From Hofstenia miamia (Eukaryota > Xenacoelomorpha > Acoela), in the NCBI GenBank assembly GCA_004352715.1, contig SCFE01000011.1, positions 2,487,396 to 2,551,395 on the forward strand: a stretch of 64,000 bases of DNA, in the 5' to 3' direction. The position numbers were made by a program, and so were the translations under genes. Positions 62,218 through 64,000 of the stretch are shown here, in pieces; within the stretch, counting starts at the first letter, position 1; each line of letters begins with the position of its first letter. Below the pieces are notes generated by a model. It saw only the letters and a program-made list of their open reading frames with translations, had not been told where the DNA came from and did no database searches.

Positions 62218-64000
62218 ATTTTTGCTTTATTACTAAACTTCATTTTTTTTCAATTTTTATATTAATGTCAATCTGTGTTTTTACTTCTAGGATTTTTATA
62301 CAGTTGCAATTTAATTGAAATCATTTTGTAAACATAGAATGCCTTCCATGTTTTTTAAGTTACAAGATATGATATCTTGCTGCATTTCTGCTGCTCATCT
62401 ATTCGAATTTCACGTGCTATTTTTGTAATTGCACCTCATTTTTTGCCTATTTTGATTGACGCAAACTAGTAATTTTTTTCCAAATTTTGCTCTATTTCCA
62501 CAAGTGCTCGTGCATATTTAAGCTAAAATCCGTTCTTTCACAAATTGAGTTTTAGTTTTTATGTGTGTTTTTCGAGCATTGTTTTCATTAAAGATGATCG
62601 ATTCGTTTCTTCGGGGTTACCATTTACACGAGATTTGTAAAGTAGGTTATTATAGTACGAGGGAAATTTATATTCTCGTGTATCTAATTTTATTTTCTGC
62701 ATGTTTAAGTGAAGAATAAATCATCATTCTTTTCTGCAGCACTATTATTCTGATAAGTGCTATGTATGTTAGTGTTGGAAAAAAAGTTTTTTATTCGGAA
62801 AACTTACGCTTTTTAAAATTGTTTTAGTGTTTTTTTATGAAAATGTAGCTGAAAACCCAAATACAATATGGGAACAAAATCTTCAATTTGAAACTGAATT
62901 ACAAACTTAAACTCAAATATGTACAAACATTTCTTGCTTCATGTGGTGCCCTCAAAACCTTGAAAAAATGTTTTAAATATATAACAGCAAGAAATTCCTG
63001 TTTTAAAACCAACCCTGAAATTTTCTGCAATACTGTATTATTCTAGATATTTCAAAATATAAATAAAAGTTCGCTCTCAAATTCTCCATTCATGGACAGT
63101 AAAGAGACTATTTATGTTTCATGAACAGGAAGACAGGCAATTTTAATGCTTTTATATTTATACCAGACGTAGAAAGTATTTATATATTATTATTTTTTTA
63201 TTTTTATTAAATAGAATTCCTATATAGTAATTTTAGCTACGCTTTTGCACCATCACAGTTTCAAGTTGACTACCGTATTCTAAATACCATTTAATTGAAA
63301 TGGAATGTTTCACGGTTGTTCAATTGATAAGAAATTGTTATAAAATAGAAACGCTTTTAAAATCATTTGAATTACAAGCGAGACAGTAATAAAAGAATTC
63401 CAATTAATTACGCGTCCACTCTTTGTTGTCAATATTACTCGTCGTGATAGTGGAATGCTAGGTGTCCTACGAAATGAACATCAAAGACTGTATCAGATAG
63501 TAATGTGTTGCTATTGTATATAATTGTTAGTAAATACTACGACTATAGTTCAAAGAAATTTTTGTCGCATAGTTGTTGTTGTCAATAGCTTACTTGTCAG
63601 TTAAACTTCATGCGCTGGTTAATTTTTTCAATAACATGCAAGTAATTCAGGTGCTCTTTGCTCATTTTTTTTGTTTTTTCAAACTTCCTTGGCTGTTTTC
63701 CTTTTAAATTTCTTTAGTTTCTGACTTAACGGTTCGTGACTATTTGGGGTGCAATTGCACCCAAATCAAAGTTTTCTTAAATATTTAAGTTACACAAATG
63801 AAATTCTATGACTTTTCACTAAACAAAGAAACCTTGCAAATGAGCAAATAAATTCCTGTTCAATTTGCATAAAATATTCTCTTGGGAAAATTTATACTTG
63901 ACTGTTTGGGGTGCACATGCACCTCAATATCTAGGTGCTGGCTTACAAAAAATTACCAACGACGTTATCAACATACATATATAGGAATGTATTTATATAT
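62218..64000. other. 3' flank of ROCK
   Basis: AT-rich, no ORF. It contains the 16-base perfect palindrome GGGTGCAATTGCACCC at about 63749 and a diverged copy GGGTGCACATGCACCT at about 63909, both preceded by tgactnttttg-like sequence (tgactatttgg, tgactgtttgg). Confidence 0.6.
62715..62720 (+). terminator. Candidate ROCK polyadenylation signal
   Basis: First AATAAA seen downstream of the TAG, about 500 bases into the 3' flank. In AT-rich DNA this hexamer is common, so it is only a candidate. Confidence 0.3.

Overview
The window is AT-rich, intron-rich animal nuclear DNA carrying several transposon superfamilies, TA microsatellites and scaffold N gaps. The species cannot be named. It is metazoan because the main gene is a Rho-associated kinase (ROCK) with the full animal architecture: AGC kinase, long coiled coil, Rho-binding segment, and a PH domain split by a C1 zinc finger. 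Its introns fall into two size classes, many of 43-53 bp and others of 1-3 kb filled with transposons.

Layout. 1-12.9 kb: mostly non-coding, with two 1000-N gaps, TA repeats, a 293-bp MITE and a doubtful mariner-type remnant. 12.97-13.3 kb: the last coding exon of an unidentified Gln-rich protein, plus strand, with a poly(A) signal. 15.3-16.6 kb: a decayed plus-strand retrotransposon gag with a CCHC knuckle. 16.7-26.6 kb: a degenerate minus-strand Ty3/Gypsy LTR retrotransposon (Cys/His-rich and Pro-rich gag region, protease, RT, RNase H, integrase). An inverted solo LTR is nested inside its 5' LTR. 26.3-27.2 kb: a duplicated block around a small foreign contig. 27.7-29.5 kb: two copies of another LTR-like repeat. 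30.35-34.8 kb: two adjacent elements with long CGCG-rich inverted arms, one carrying pieces of a LINE. 35.3-36.8 kb: a truncated LINE reverse transcriptase. 37.4-62.2 kb: the ROCK gene on the plus strand. 62.2-64 kb: 3' flank.

The ROCK gene is assembled here from 27 exons with matching intron phases, giving about 1340 residues, close to the usual size of the family. Three places are irregular: a 190-bp tandem duplication of a kinase exon; a 540-bp duplication of the Rho-binding/PH exons around an interposed contig that begins with a lone N; and a frame conflict in the PH domain beside a 36-bp direct repeat. The last two look like assembly faults as much as biology.

ROCK introns hold an unusual range of small non-autonomous DNA transposons, many with readable target-site duplications: hAT-like (8 bp), PIF/Harbinger-like (TTA), Tc1/mariner-like (TA), piggyBac-like (TTAA) and pogo-like, plus a Penelope-type GIY-YIG fragment. 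I found no operons, CRISPR arrays, tRNAs or rRNAs, and no clearly new molecular system. The most novel candidates are the paired CGCG-armed elements, the CCCAGTAAAC MITE family, and an SGNH-like retroelement ORF.
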